Below, piece after piece: positions 16,910-25,303 of a DNA stretch of 64,000 nucleotides; the first letter of the stretch is position 1; every line of letters starts with the position of its first letter. Below the pieces are notes generated by a model that was not told the origin of the DNA, searched no databases, and saw only the letters and a program-made list of their open reading frames with translations. This stretch comes from Roseinatronobacter sp. S2 (GTDB lineage: Bacteria > Pseudomonadota > Alphaproteobacteria > Rhodobacterales > Rhodobacteraceae): contig NZ_CP121113.1 in the NCBI RefSeq assembly GCF_029581395.1, positions 738,501-802,500 on the forward strand, read 5' to 3'. A program made the translations under genes and the position numbers.

Positions 16910-18340
16910 ATGAGTTCCCCTGACGAGATCCCCCCGCCACTCTATGCCAAGCGCGAACCGATTTTTCCGCGCCGCGTCAGCGGTAATTTCCGCACGATGA
17001 AATGGTGGCTTCTGGCTGTCATGTTGGGAATTTATTATCTGGTCCCGTGGATTCGGTGGGACCGTGGCGCGGAAATGCCCAATCAGGCGGTGTTGCTGGA
17101 CCTTGGTAACAGGCGGTTTTTCTTCTTCATGATCGAAATATGGCCCCATGAATTCTATTTCGTGGCGGGCCTTCTTATCATGGCGGGGATCGGGTTGTTC
17201 CTGTTCACGTCTGCATTGGGGCGGGTCTGGTGCGGGTATGCGTGCCCGCAAACTGTATGGACGGACCTGTTCATTCTGGTGGAACGCTGGGTCGAAGGGG
17301 ACCGCAACGCGCGCCTGCGGCTGCATCGCAAAGGGTGGGATTTTGAAAAGGTCCGCAAATACGGGCTGAAATGGACATCGTGGTTCGTAATCGGCATGGC
17401 GACTGGCGGGGCGTGGGTGTTCTATTTTGCGGATGCGCCCACATTGTTTGTCGATCTGTTCACCGGTCAGGCCAGTTCAATCGCCTATCTGACAGTGCTG
17501 GTCCTGACGATGACCACGTTCCTGTTCGGCGGGTTCTTCCGCGAACAGATTTGTATCTATGCCTGCCCATGGCCGCGCATTCAGGCGGCCATGATGGACG
17601 AAGATACAATCACCATCGGGTATCGTGACTGGCGTGGCGAACCGCGCGGCAAACTGAAGAAGGGCGAGTTGGACCCAAATCAGGGTGACTGCATCGACTG
17701 CATGGCCTGCGTCAATGTGTGCCCGATGGGGATTGATATTCGCGACGGCCAGCAGATGGAATGCATCACCTGCGGCTTGTGCATCGATGCCTGTGATGAA
17801 GTCATGGACCGGATCGGCAAGCCGCGCGGACTGGTGGCCTATATGGCCCTGTCCGACGAGATTGCCGAGCGAGAGGGCAAAGACGCCAAGTCTGTCTGGA
17901 AGCATGTGTTCCGCCCCCGCACGGTTCTTTACACTGCTATCTGGGCTGTGATTGGCATCGGGCTGGTCATCGCGTTGTTCATTCGCGCCGATCTGGACAT
18001 GAGCGTGTCGCCCATTCGCAACCCCACTCATATCGTGTTGTCTGATGGAACGGTGCGCAATGTTTATGACATCCGGTTGCGCAACATGTATCATGAACCA
18101 CGGGAATTTGTGCTGTCGGTCACGGAAAACCCTGATCTGGAACTGTCAATTCAGGGTGAAGACGGCACTGCGGTTACTGTAGCACCAGATGAAATGGCCT
18201 TGCTTCGCGTCTACCTGACTGCTGCGCCCGAGACAGACTCGGCCATGGCAGAGCGCCGGCCAGCGCGGATATGGGCAACATTGTCGGGGACATCTGAACG
18301 CGTCTATTCCGACACGACATTCAACGGGAGAAACCAATGA
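16910..18340 (+). CDS. ccoG: cbb3 oxidase assembly ferredoxin-like membrane protein CcoG (RdxA/FixG)
   Basis: A 476-residue membrane iron-sulphur protein needed for cbb3 oxidase assembly, probably as a copper-reducing factor. Several membrane helices surround Cys motifs GYACPQT and YACPWPR; a ferredoxin-type domain with two clusters follows (CIDCMACVNVCP and CITCGLCIDACD). A C-terminal helix and a periplasmic Ig-like FixG_C domain (about 370-476) complete it. First gene of ccoGHIS. Its stop overlaps ccoH (ATGA at 18337-18340). Confidence 0.95.
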   Translation: MSSPDEIPPPLYAKREPIFPRRVSGNFRTMKWWLLAVMLGIYYLVPWIRWDRGAEMPNQAVLLDLGNRRFFFFMIEIWPHEFYFVAGLLIMAGIGLFLFTSALGRVWCGYACPQTVWTDLFILVERWVEGDRNARLRLHRKGWDFEKVRKYGLKWTSWFVIGMATGGAWVFYFADAPTLFVDLFTGQASSIAYLTVLVLTMTTFLFGGFFREQICIYACPWPRIQAAMMDEDTITIGYRDWRGEPRGKLKKGELDPNQGDCIDCMACVNVCPMGIDIRDGQQMECITCGLCIDACDEVMDRIGKPRGLVAYMALSDEIAEREGKDAKSVWKHVFRPRTVLYTAIWAVIGIGLVIALFIRADLDMSVSPIRNPTHIVLSDGTVRNVYDIRLRNMYHEPREFVLSVTENPDLELSIQGEDGTAVTVAPDEMALLRVYLTAAPETDSAMAERRPARIWATLSGTSERVYSDTTFNGRNQ

Positions 18341-18807
18341 CAGACACAGCACGCAAAGGGTTCCGGATGACGGGAACAAAGGTGTTGATTATTGCCGTGT
18401 CGGCATTCGGGGTTATTCTTGCCGCCAATCTGACACTGGCCTTCAATGCCGTCAGCACCTTTCCGGGGCTGGAGGTCGACAATTCCTATGTTGCCAGCCA
18501 GAATTTCAACGAAGAACTGGCGGCTCAGCTTTCGCTGGGTTGGGACGTCAAGGCAAGTGTGGAAGACGGGAACCTGAAACTGGCCATCACCGATGCGCAG
18601 GGCGCACCGGTGCAGGTGGCCCATCTGGATGCCGTGGTGGGCGCTGCAACCCATGTGCGCGCAGACAAAACGCCTGATTTCCGCTTTTTTGACGGGGCGT
18701 ATCGCGCGCCCGTCGATATCGGGCCGGGCAACTGGAATATCCGGATGCATGCGGTGGCCGCAGACGGGACCGAATTTCGCCAGCGTGTGGTTCTGCACGT
18801 CCGCTAA
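18337..18807 (+). CDS. ccoH: cbb3 oxidase assembly protein CcoH (FixH)
   Basis: A 156-residue protein with one N-terminal membrane helix (about 14-33, VLIIAVSAFGVILAANLTLA) and a periplasmic FixH domain containing the family-typical start of that domain (NSYVASQNFN) near residues 49-58. CcoH binds the assembling oxidase and is needed for its stability. The four-base overlap with ccoG suggests coupled translation. Confidence 0.93.
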   Translation: MTDTARKGFRMTGTKVLIIAVSAFGVILAANLTLAFNAVSTFPGLEVDNSYVASQNFNEELAAQLSLGWDVKASVEDGNLKLAITDAQGAPVQVAHLDAVVGAATHVRADKTPDFRFFDGAYRAPVDIGPGNWNIRMHAVAADGTEFRQRVVLHVR

Positions 18808-18816
18808 GGTGTCTTG

Positions 18817-21000
18817 ATGAGCACTGTAACCTATCGCCCCTCTGCCTGCCCTGCCTGCGATGCCGCCCCCGCTGCCGAAGCGCTGGCCGGACGCGCGGCC
18901 TTGCCCAATGCGCGATTGTTGCTGTCCGTGCCCGAAGTGCACTGCGCGGGCTGCATCGCCACGATCGAACGTGACCTGTCGCGCATGGAAGGGGTGAATT
19001 CTGCCCGCCTGAACCTGACGCTGAAGCGGCTTAGCGTGGACGCCGCCGCCGCAGTGGGGGTGCAGGATGTGATCGCGCGCCTAGACCGGCTGGGCTATGA
19101 CGCGCATGAGTTGGACGCAGGCACGCTGTCGATGACCGAAACCGACAAGCAGGGGCGCGAATTGCTGATGCGCCTTGGCGTGGCCGGTTTTGCCATGATG
19201 AACATCATGCTTTTGTCGGTCGCCGTGTGGTCAGGCGCCGAGGGGCCGACCCGCGATATGTTCCACCTGATTTCGGCGCTGATCGCGATTCCCACAGTGG
19301 CGTTTTCGGGCCAGCCCTTTTTCCGTGCGGCCATGAAGGGGCTGCGCGCGGGGCGTATGGATATGGATGCGCCGATTTCCTTTGCCATTATCCTGACGCT
19401 GATCATTTCCATCTATGAAACGCTGCAATCAGGCGAGCATGCCTATTTTGAAGCGGTGGTCATGCTGATCTTCTTCCTTCTGGCGGGGCGGTATCTTGAT
19501 TTTCGCGCGCGTGCTGTCGCGCGGTCTGCCGCGCAGGAACTGGCCGCGCTGGAAGTGCCGCGCGCCATCCGGTTGGCGGATGGTGTCGAAAGCACCGTGT
19601 CGGTGGCAGAACTGGCGGTTGGCGATCTGGTGCTGGTGCGTCCCGGCGGGCGCGTGCCGGTGGACGGGGTTGTCACTGCGGGCAAGTCCGAAATTGACCG
19701 TTCCCTTCTGACGGGCGAAACCCTGCCTGTGTACACCGCCGAAGGCAGCGCCCTTAGCGCGGGGGAAGTCAACCTGACAGGCCCCCTGACCGTGCGTGTC
19801 ACTGCCGCTGGCAAGGACAGTTCCTTGCACCGCATGGCCGATCTGGTGGCGAATGCGGAATCGGCGCGCACCAGATATACCACATTGGCCGAACGCGCGG
19901 CGCGCGCCTATGCGCCGACAATTCCATTGCTGTCCATCGGGGCATTCATTGTCTGGATGTATATTTCAGGCGGCGATCTGCGGCTGGCGGTGAATATTGC
20001 GGCGGCGACATTGATCATCACCTGCCCCTGTGCGCTGGGTCTGGCCGTGCCCGCTGTTGTGACCGCTGCAAGCGGGAAACTGTTTCGCAAGGGATTGCTG
20101 ATCAAGGATGGATCAGCGCTGGAACGGCTGGCCGAGGTGGACACGGTGGTTTTTGACAAAACCGGCACATTGACGATGGGCACGCCTGTGCCCACCAATC
20201 TGGACGATCATACTGAAACGCATATGCGCGTGGCGCTTGCACTGGCCGCTGCATCAAGCCACCCGCTGGCGCAGGCATTGGCGCAGGCGTTGCATGATCG
20301 CGGCGTCAGCCCCGTGCCGCTTGACGCGGTGCAAGAAGTGCCCGGCTACGGCATCGAAGGGGACTGGCAGGGCGCGCGCGTGCGACTGGGTCGTGCGGCA
20401 TGGGTTGGCGCGACCCCGCGCGAAATGACAGCGGCCTATCTGGGCATCGGCACGGTTTGTGATGCCTTCACCTTTACGGATGCGTTGCGCCCCGGCGCGG
20501 AAGATGTGGTCAAAGGGTTGCAGGCGCAGGGCAAGGCCGTTTTGCTGATATCCGGCGACGTTCCGGGCGCTGTGCGCGATCTGGCGCAGCGGTTGGGCAT
20601 TGCAGACTGGCACGCAGAGGCCCTGCCGCAAGACAAGGCCGACAGGGTCGCGGCCTTGCAGGATGCGGGCCACAAGGTGCTTATGGTGGGCGACGGGCTG
20701 AATGATACAGTGGCGCTAAGTGCCGCGCATGTGTCCATCTCGCCCGCGTCTGCGCTGGATGCGGCGCGCGCGGCGTCAGATATGGTGCTTCTGGGGCGTG
20801 ATATTGCACCGATTGCCGATGCGATACGGATTGCGGGTCAGTCCACCCGCCGCATACGCGAGAATTTCGTGCAATCCGGCCTGTATAATATTATATTCGT
20901 TCCCATAGCTCTGCTGGGTTTTGCAACGCCCCTTTGGGCGGCGGCTGTGATGTCAATCTCGTCCATTACTGTGACGTTGAACGCATTGCGGCTGAAATGA
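18817..21000 (+). CDS. ccoI: Copper-exporting P1B-type ATPase for cbb3 oxidase assembly (CcoI/FixI)
   Basis: A 727-residue P-type ATPase that supplies copper for the CuB centre. It has an N-terminal CPAC motif at 11-14, a heavy-metal-associated domain with HCAGC (Cys43 and Cys46), eight expected membrane helices with the transport motif CPC at 403-405, the phosphorylation site DKTGT at 447-451, and the hinge MVGDGLND. The ATG at 18817 is preferred to the TTG one codon upstream. It is a member of ccoGHIS, ten bases after ccoH. Confidence 0.95.
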   Translation: MSTVTYRPSACPACDAAPAAEALAGRAALPNARLLLSVPEVHCAGCIATIERDLSRMEGVNSARLNLTLKRLSVDAAAAVGVQDVIARLDRLGYDAHELDAGTLSMTETDKQGRELLMRLGVAGFAMMNIMLLSVAVWSGAEGPTRDMFHLISALIAIPTVAFSGQPFFRAAMKGLRAGRMDMDAPISFAIILTLIISIYETLQSGEHAYFEAVVMLIFFLLAGRYLDFRARAVARSAAQELAALEVPRAIRLADGVESTVSVAELAVGDLVLVRPGGRVPVDGVVTAGKSEIDRSLLTGETLPVYTAEGSALSAGEVNLTGPLTVRVTAAGKDSSLHRMADLVANAESARTRYTTLAERAARAYAPTIPLLSIGAFIVWMYISGGDLRLAVNIAAATLIITCPCALGLAVPAVVTAASGKLFRKGLLIKDGSALERLAEVDTVVFDKTGTLTMGTPVPTNLDDHTETHMRVALALAAASSHPLAQALAQALHDRGVSPVPLDAVQEVPGYGIEGDWQGARVRLGRAAWVGATPREMTAAYLGIGTVCDAFTFTDALRPGAEDVVKGLQAQGKAVLLISGDVPGAVRDLAQRLGIADWHAEALPQDKADRVAALQDAGHKVLMVGDGLNDTVALSAAHVSISPASALDAARAASDMVLLGRDIAPIADAIRIAGQSTRRIRENFVQSGLYNIIFVPIALLGFATPLWAAAVMSISSITVTLNALRLK

Positions 21001-21018
21001 CAAAAGGACGATGCCACG

Positions 21019-21195
21019 ATGGAAGTGCTGACAATCCTGATACCCGTTTCCCTGTTTCTGGGGTTTGTGGGGTTGGCTGCGTTTCTGTGGACATTGCGCA
21101 AGGGTATGTATGATGACCCCGATGGCGACAGCCAGCGCATCCTGAACGCGCAATATGACGACGCCCCCAAACCCGTGAAGCGCGGGGACAGTTAG
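21019..21195 (+). CDS. ccoS: cbb3 oxidase maturation small protein CcoS
   Basis: A 58-residue protein found by reading directly after ccoI. An N-terminal membrane helix (VLTILIPVSLFLGFVGLAAF) is followed by the family-typical LRKGMYDDPDGDSQRIL. CcoS is required for cofactor insertion into the cbb3 oxidase. AAAGGA at 21002-21007 serves as ribosome-binding site. An earlier ATG at 21011 is in another frame. Confidence 0.93.
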   Translation: MEVLTILIPVSLFLGFVGLAAFLWTLRKGMYDDPDGDSQRILNAQYDDAPKPVKRGDS

Positions 21196-21521
21196 CGGCG
21201 GGGACTGTGCCAGAGTCTGGTTGCATCAGGCGCAAACTGCATCTTTGGTTGTGGATTTCGGCCTGAAGGGGAGTCCCAAGGCGCGGAATCAAGGGCGCAG
21301 CCCGCCGCGCCATCGGTGGGCCGTCCCGCGGCCTGCCGATAACCTGATGGCAGTCCAAGCCATTGAAGTAAGGAATATGCAGCCTGCATAAACTGCATTC
21401 AAATAATGTCGGATCGGCAGACCCCGGCCCACCGCTGGCGCGGGCTTTATCCAAGCGCGTATGACCCCTTCAGGCCAATACCAGCCTGCGCGTGCGTTAT
21501 GGTGTGATAGGACAATCAGGG
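21196..21521. other. ccoS to acyltransferase convergent gap
   Basis: A 326-bp gap between convergent genes. Repeat copy 2 occupies 21275-21449. The flanks (21196-21274 and 21450-21521) show no gene and are not shared with the other repeat copies. Confidence 0.6.
21275..21449 (+). repeat. Dispersed intergenic palindromic repeat, copy 2
   Basis: The clearest copy: 175 bp, the same length as copy 1. The arms pair perfectly: CGGTGGGCC with GGCCCACCG outside and CTGCCGAT with ATCGGCAG inside. Internal short palindromes are ATGCAG-C-CTGCAT and a small hairpin ATGGC/GCCAT. The interior differs from copies 1 and 3 at 21341-21360, yet a short stem is retained. It lies between convergent ccoS and the acyltransferase gene. 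Confidence 0.87.
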
Positions 21522-22430
21522 TCAGGTGTTTTTCCAGCGCCTGTGTGACCACATCCATTGATCCATATGGGTTTTGACCAGCGCTTCAAGCGACTGGTTC
21601 AGGCTCGCGGTCATGGTGCGCGGATCTGAATGCGGTATCGGATCTTCAATACGCACCCGGAATGTAATGCCATCAGCGTTGCGAATGCCATAGACCGGCA
21701 CCAGAAGCGCGTTGTATTTCAGCGCGAGCTCTGCGGCTGACAGGGCCGTGCGCGCGGGCTTGCCGATGAAATCGACGATTTCGCCATGCGCCATATAATG
21801 GTCGACAACCATGCCTACCATACCGCCACGGCGCAGGAAGCGCAGCATATGGGCCAGACCTTCGCGCCCGCGGGCAAAAACCGGCGTGCCAATACGCGAT
21901 ATGGCCGCAACATAGCGGGTATTGAAGGCAGGGTTGGTCATGGGCATATAAAACCCCGCGACATTGAACCCCTGTGCCAGCAAAAAGCCGCGGGCCGCAT
22001 CATAATTTCCCAGATGCGCAGTGACCAACAGGACGGGGCGTCCTTGCGCGTGCGCTTCTTGCAAGGCCATCAGGCCGGTGCCCTCAACGCTGCTGGTGCG
22101 CGCGCGTTCAAGGAATTCATCGCCGGTGAATATCTCGGCGATGGTGCGGGCCATGTTGTCGGGCACCTTGCGGCACAGGCGCGCCACCTCTGACGGGGGC
22201 AGGTCCGGCATCACATGTGTCAGATTGGCGCGAATCCGTTCACGCATTCCCGCCAACGGGCCAATTATGGTTCCGCCCAGCCAGCCAATGGCAGGTATGC
22301 GCCAGCGATAGGGCAGCGGGCGCAGCATTGACAGCAGGACCGCAGCAACGCGGTCCTGCGTCCAGTGTCGCCAACTGGGTCGCTTTGACTTGGCCTTGTC
22401 AGTGGCTGAAATGTCCGACTGTTCCACCAT
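21522..22430 (-). CDS. Lysophospholipid/lipid A acyltransferase (LpxL/HtrB family)
   Basis: A 302-residue inner-membrane-associated acyltransferase of the lipid A biosynthesis family, which adds secondary acyl chains to lipid A. The catalytic H-X4-D motif is at His139-Asp144 (TAHLGNYD), followed by GFYMPMTNPAFN, VGMVVDHYM and the C-terminal MWSHRRWK. I chose the ATG at 22430 (MVEQSD); a TTG twelve codons upstream is possible but neither has a clear ribosome-binding site. Which acylation step it performs cannot be told. gshA lies 76 bp upstream in the same direction. Confidence 0.85.
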   Translation of the reverse strand: MVEQSDISATDKAKSKRPSWRHWTQDRVAAVLLSMLRPLPYRWRIPAIGWLGGTIIGPLAGMRERIRANLTHVMPDLPPSEVARLCRKVPDNMARTIAEIFTGDEFLERARTSSVEGTGLMALQEAHAQGRPVLLVTAHLGNYDAARGFLLAQGFNVAGFYMPMTNPAFNTRYVAAISRIGTPVFARGREGLAHMLRFLRRGGMVGMVVDHYMAHGEIVDFIGKPARTALSAAELALKYNALLVPVYGIRNADGITFRVRIEDPIPHSDPRTMTASLNQSLEALVKTHMDQWMWSHRRWKNT

Positions 22431-22506
22431 ATGCGCTGATTGCACCCGACTGGTTGCCAAAGTCAAGAATCCACGGCTGCAAAATCCTGCGCCATGTGCA
22501 GGAATG

Positions 22507-23877
22507 TCAGTAGCTGTATGCCCCGTAGATCTGTGTCAGATCACCCTGCCAGTCGCTGTGATAGCGGTGCAGCAATTCATCCGCAGGGGTCTGGCCCGTC
22601 TCGACACTCTCTTTTAATGCGTTCAGGAAATGGCTTTCATCCGGCAACATGCCACCAGCCCCGGGCTGCGCGCGCGCTTTCAGCCCTGCTTCTGCGATGT
22701 CGACAACTTCGCGGGCCAGATCATGCAGCTTCAGGCCCTGTGCACTCCCGGCCAGCCCGTCGACAGATGCCGCTATGCGCAATTCCTCGCGCAGGTCCGG
22801 TGTCCAGCCCTTGGCAATATCCCATGCCGCATCCAGCGCGCCCTGATCATAGGTCAGCCCGACCCAGAATGCGGGCAGCGCGCAAAGCCTGCGCCATGGC
22901 CCCCCGTCTGCGCCGCGCATTTCGATGAACTTCTTGATGCGCGCTTCAGGAAAGATTGTTGTCAGGTGGTCGGCCCAATCCGACAGGGTGGGTATTTCGC
23001 CGGGCAGGGCGGGCAGTTGCCCTTTCATGAAGTCGCGAAACGACTGGCCCAGTGCGTTGATGTATTTGCCGTCGCGATAGACGAAATACATGGGCACATC
23101 CAAGGCGTAATCCACCCATGCTTCAAACCCGAAGCCGTCATCAAACACAAAGGGCAACATGCCGGTGCGTGCAGGGTCGAGATCGCGCCAGACGCGCGCG
23201 CGCCAGCTTTTATGCCCGTTCGGCTTGCCATCAAAGAACGGCGAGTTTGCAAACAGCGCGGTTGCCACAGGTTGCAGTGCCAGCGCCACGCGCAGTTTTT
23301 GCACCATGTCCTGTTCGGACCCGAAATCAAGGTTCACCTGCACCGTGCAGGTGCGATACATCATCGACTTGCCCATGGTGCCGACGCGGTCCATGTAATC
23401 GGTCATCAGGGCATAGCGGCCCTTGGGCATGACCGGCATTTGCGCGTGGCTCCAGATCGGGGCCGCACCAAGCCCGATAAAACCCACGCCAATTTCATCG
23501 GCGACACTGCGCACTTCGCGCAGATGCTGGTTCACTTCATCACAGGTCTGGTGGATGGTTTCCAGTGGTGCGCCGGACAGTTCCAACTGCCCGCCCGGTT
23601 CCAGCGACACATTGGCGCCATCCTTTTCCAGCCCGATAATCTTGCCCGCCTCCAGCACAGGCGACCAGCCGAAACGGTCGCGCAGCCCTTCCAGCACAGC
23701 ACGGATGGACCTTGGCCCGTCATAGGGCAGGGGGTTCAACGTGTCGTGGCAATAGCCGAATTTTTCATGCTCGGTTCCAATGCGCCAGTCTTCCTTGGGC
23801 TTGCAGCCGGAAGCCAGATATTCGGCAAGTTGCGCCTTGTTCTCGATCGGCCCGCCGCCGGTTTGGGGAATGGACAT
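22507..23877 (-). CDS. gshA: Glutamate-cysteine ligase, plant-like type
   Basis: A 456-residue enzyme joining glutamate and cysteine in the first step of glutathione synthesis. It belongs to the GCS2/plant-type family of alphaproteobacteria and not to the E. coli GshA family. Typical segments are WRIGTEHEKFGY, EPGGQLELSGAP, MYRTCTVQVNLDF and FIEMRGADGGPW. It probably precedes the acyltransferase in one transcript. Length is normal. Confidence 0.93.
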   Translation of the reverse strand: MSIPQTGGGPIENKAQLAEYLASGCKPKEDWRIGTEHEKFGYCHDTLNPLPYDGPRSIRAVLEGLRDRFGWSPVLEAGKIIGLEKDGANVSLEPGGQLELSGAPLETIHQTCDEVNQHLREVRSVADEIGVGFIGLGAAPIWSHAQMPVMPKGRYALMTDYMDRVGTMGKSMMYRTCTVQVNLDFGSEQDMVQKLRVALALQPVATALFANSPFFDGKPNGHKSWRARVWRDLDPARTGMLPFVFDDGFGFEAWVDYALDVPMYFVYRDGKYINALGQSFRDFMKGQLPALPGEIPTLSDWADHLTTIFPEARIKKFIEMRGADGGPWRRLCALPAFWVGLTYDQGALDAAWDIAKGWTPDLREELRIAASVDGLAGSAQGLKLHDLAREVVDIAEAGLKARAQPGAGGMLPDESHFLNALKESVETGQTPADELLHRYHSDWQGDLTQIYGAYSY

Positions 23878-24035
23878 ATGCGCTCCGATCCTGTGTGTGC
23901 CGTGTCATTGTGGTTTGGTGCTATGGACTTGGCGTCTGTGCCTGCGCAAGTCAAGTCGAACAGGCGTGCAAAAATGCGCAGTCAACTGCTCGGTGCGGAT
24001 TGCGCTTGCGTTCGTCTACACCACCCGGCGTGACG

Positions 24036-24557
24036 CTAATGAAGGCGCCGGGTCGCGGCGCGGCGCGACGGGTGCAGCCACATTGGCCGCGCCAGCACCT
24101 GTTCGGGCGCGTCCAGTGCATCCAGAATGGATTGCATATGTATATCCGGCAGGCTGGCGAACACATCAAACAATGTATCTGCCCCTTCGGCCCCGACAGG
24201 AATATCCAGCCGCGTGCCATCCTGCGCGATCAGGTGCCAGCAGGTGCCGTGTTCGGTCAGATGCAATTCAACCAGATCACGCGCGCTGATAAAACCGCCG
24301 GTTTCGGGGCCGAAATATGAAATCTGCGCCTCCAGCACCTGCACAATGCCGGGGCCGTCAGTGGCACGGTGAAAGCGCATGCGCCGCCAGCCTATGACAG
24401 CCAGCGTCAGGCCAGTGCCCGCAATCAATGCAGCCACCAGCTGGAAAAAACTGTCGCGCGCCACAAATGCGGCCCACAAGCCCAGTGCGGCAATGACAAG
24501 CCCGGTCACCACTTCGGACCAGCGCACCAGTTCCGCACGCAATTCAGGCCGGATCAT
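24036..24557 (-). CDS. Conserved small membrane protein
   Basis: A 173-residue protein whose ATG at 24557 overlaps the rsmE stop (ATGA), indicating translational coupling. Two adjacent hydrophobic segments (VVTGLVIAALGLWAAFVA and LVAALIAGTGLTLAVIG) form an N-terminal membrane hairpin; the rest is cytoplasmic and ends in an Arg-rich tail. I do not recognise a characterised family, though proteins of this type next to rsmE seem typical of Rhodobacterales. Function unknown. Confidence 0.75.
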   Translation of the reverse strand: MIRPELRAELVRWSEVVTGLVIAALGLWAAFVARDSFFQLVAALIAGTGLTLAVIGWRRMRFHRATDGPGIVQVLEAQISYFGPETGGFISARDLVELHLTEHGTCWHLIAQDGTRLDIPVGAEGADTLFDVFASLPDIHMQSILDALDAPEQVLARPMWLHPSRRAATRRLH

Positions 24558-25291
24558 GCCCAATCCCCCTGTGCCGCCTGCCATAATGTCAGCGCCGCGA
24601 CGGCGGCAGTGTCGGCGCGCAGTATGCGCGGGCCAAGTGATACTGGCGTTACGTTGTCCATTTTGCGCAGCCGTGCCCGTTCGGCGGGCGAGAACCCGCC
24701 TTCGGGGCCGATGATGATGGCGGCAGGCGCGGGGGGCAGGGCAGGCGCGGGGCCGGGGGCATCGCTCAGGGCTTCATCGGCGAAAATCAGCGCGCGGGTT
24801 TTGTCCCATGTGTCCAGCAGGCGCGACAGGGGCTGCAAATCCGCAACCTGGGGCACATAAGTGCCGCCGCATTGCTCTGCCGCCTCCACTGCATGCGCTT
24901 GCAGACGATCCTGCCTGATGCGTTCGGAATTGGTATGTTCGGTCTGAACGGGCAGAATGCGCGCGACCCCAAGTTCGGTTGCTTTTTCAACGATAAAGTC
25001 GGTGCGCGCTTTCTTGATGGGGGCAAATAACAGCCATATGTCCGGCGGCATGCACTGCGGCGCGGATTGCGTCAGGCAGCGCAACGTTCCGCCCCGTTTG
25101 CCGGTGGTCACAATTTCCGCTTGCCATTCCCCGTGCTGACCGTCGAAAACGGCCACATGTTGCCCGACAGACAGGCGCAACACATTGAAAAGATAATGCG
25201 CATGGTCACGCGACAGGTCAATCACTTGCCCCTGACCCAATGCATGCTCTAGATAGAGTCTGTGTTTTGCCTGTTCACTGCGCGCTGTCAT
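24554..25291 (-). CDS. rsmE: 16S rRNA m3U1498 methyltransferase RsmE
   Basis: A 245-residue SPOUT-class methyltransferase that methylates U1498 of 16S rRNA. An N-terminal PUA-like domain (HYLFNVLRLSVGQHVAVFDG) precedes the knotted SAM-binding domain with IIIGPEGGFSPAERARL and SLGPRILRADTAAVAAL. The ATG at 25291 gives the usual family length; a longer GTG-type start is possible. It is divergent from ubiA with only 12 bp between start codons, and overlaps the following membrane protein by four bases. Confidence 0.93.
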   Translation of the reverse strand: MTARSEQAKHRLYLEHALGQGQVIDLSRDHAHYLFNVLRLSVGQHVAVFDGQHGEWQAEIVTTGKRGGTLRCLTQSAPQCMPPDIWLLFAPIKKARTDFIVEKATELGVARILPVQTEHTNSERIRQDRLQAHAVEAAEQCGGTYVPQVADLQPLSRLLDTWDKTRALIFADEALSDAPGPAPALPPAPAAIIIGPEGGFSPAERARLRKMDNVTPVSLGPRILRADTAAVAALTLWQAAQGDWA

Positions 25292-25303
25292 GGGGCCGAT
25301 AGT

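Noticed and set aside
16598..16913. Short open frames between ccoP and ccoG
   Set aside because: They lack ribosome-binding sites, overlap the FNR boxes and have unusual composition (Arg/Cys-rich).
22630..24033. Open frame of 467 codons antisense to gshA
   Set aside because: It is explained by the gshA codon bias, and the translation is low-complexity His/Gln-rich sequence.
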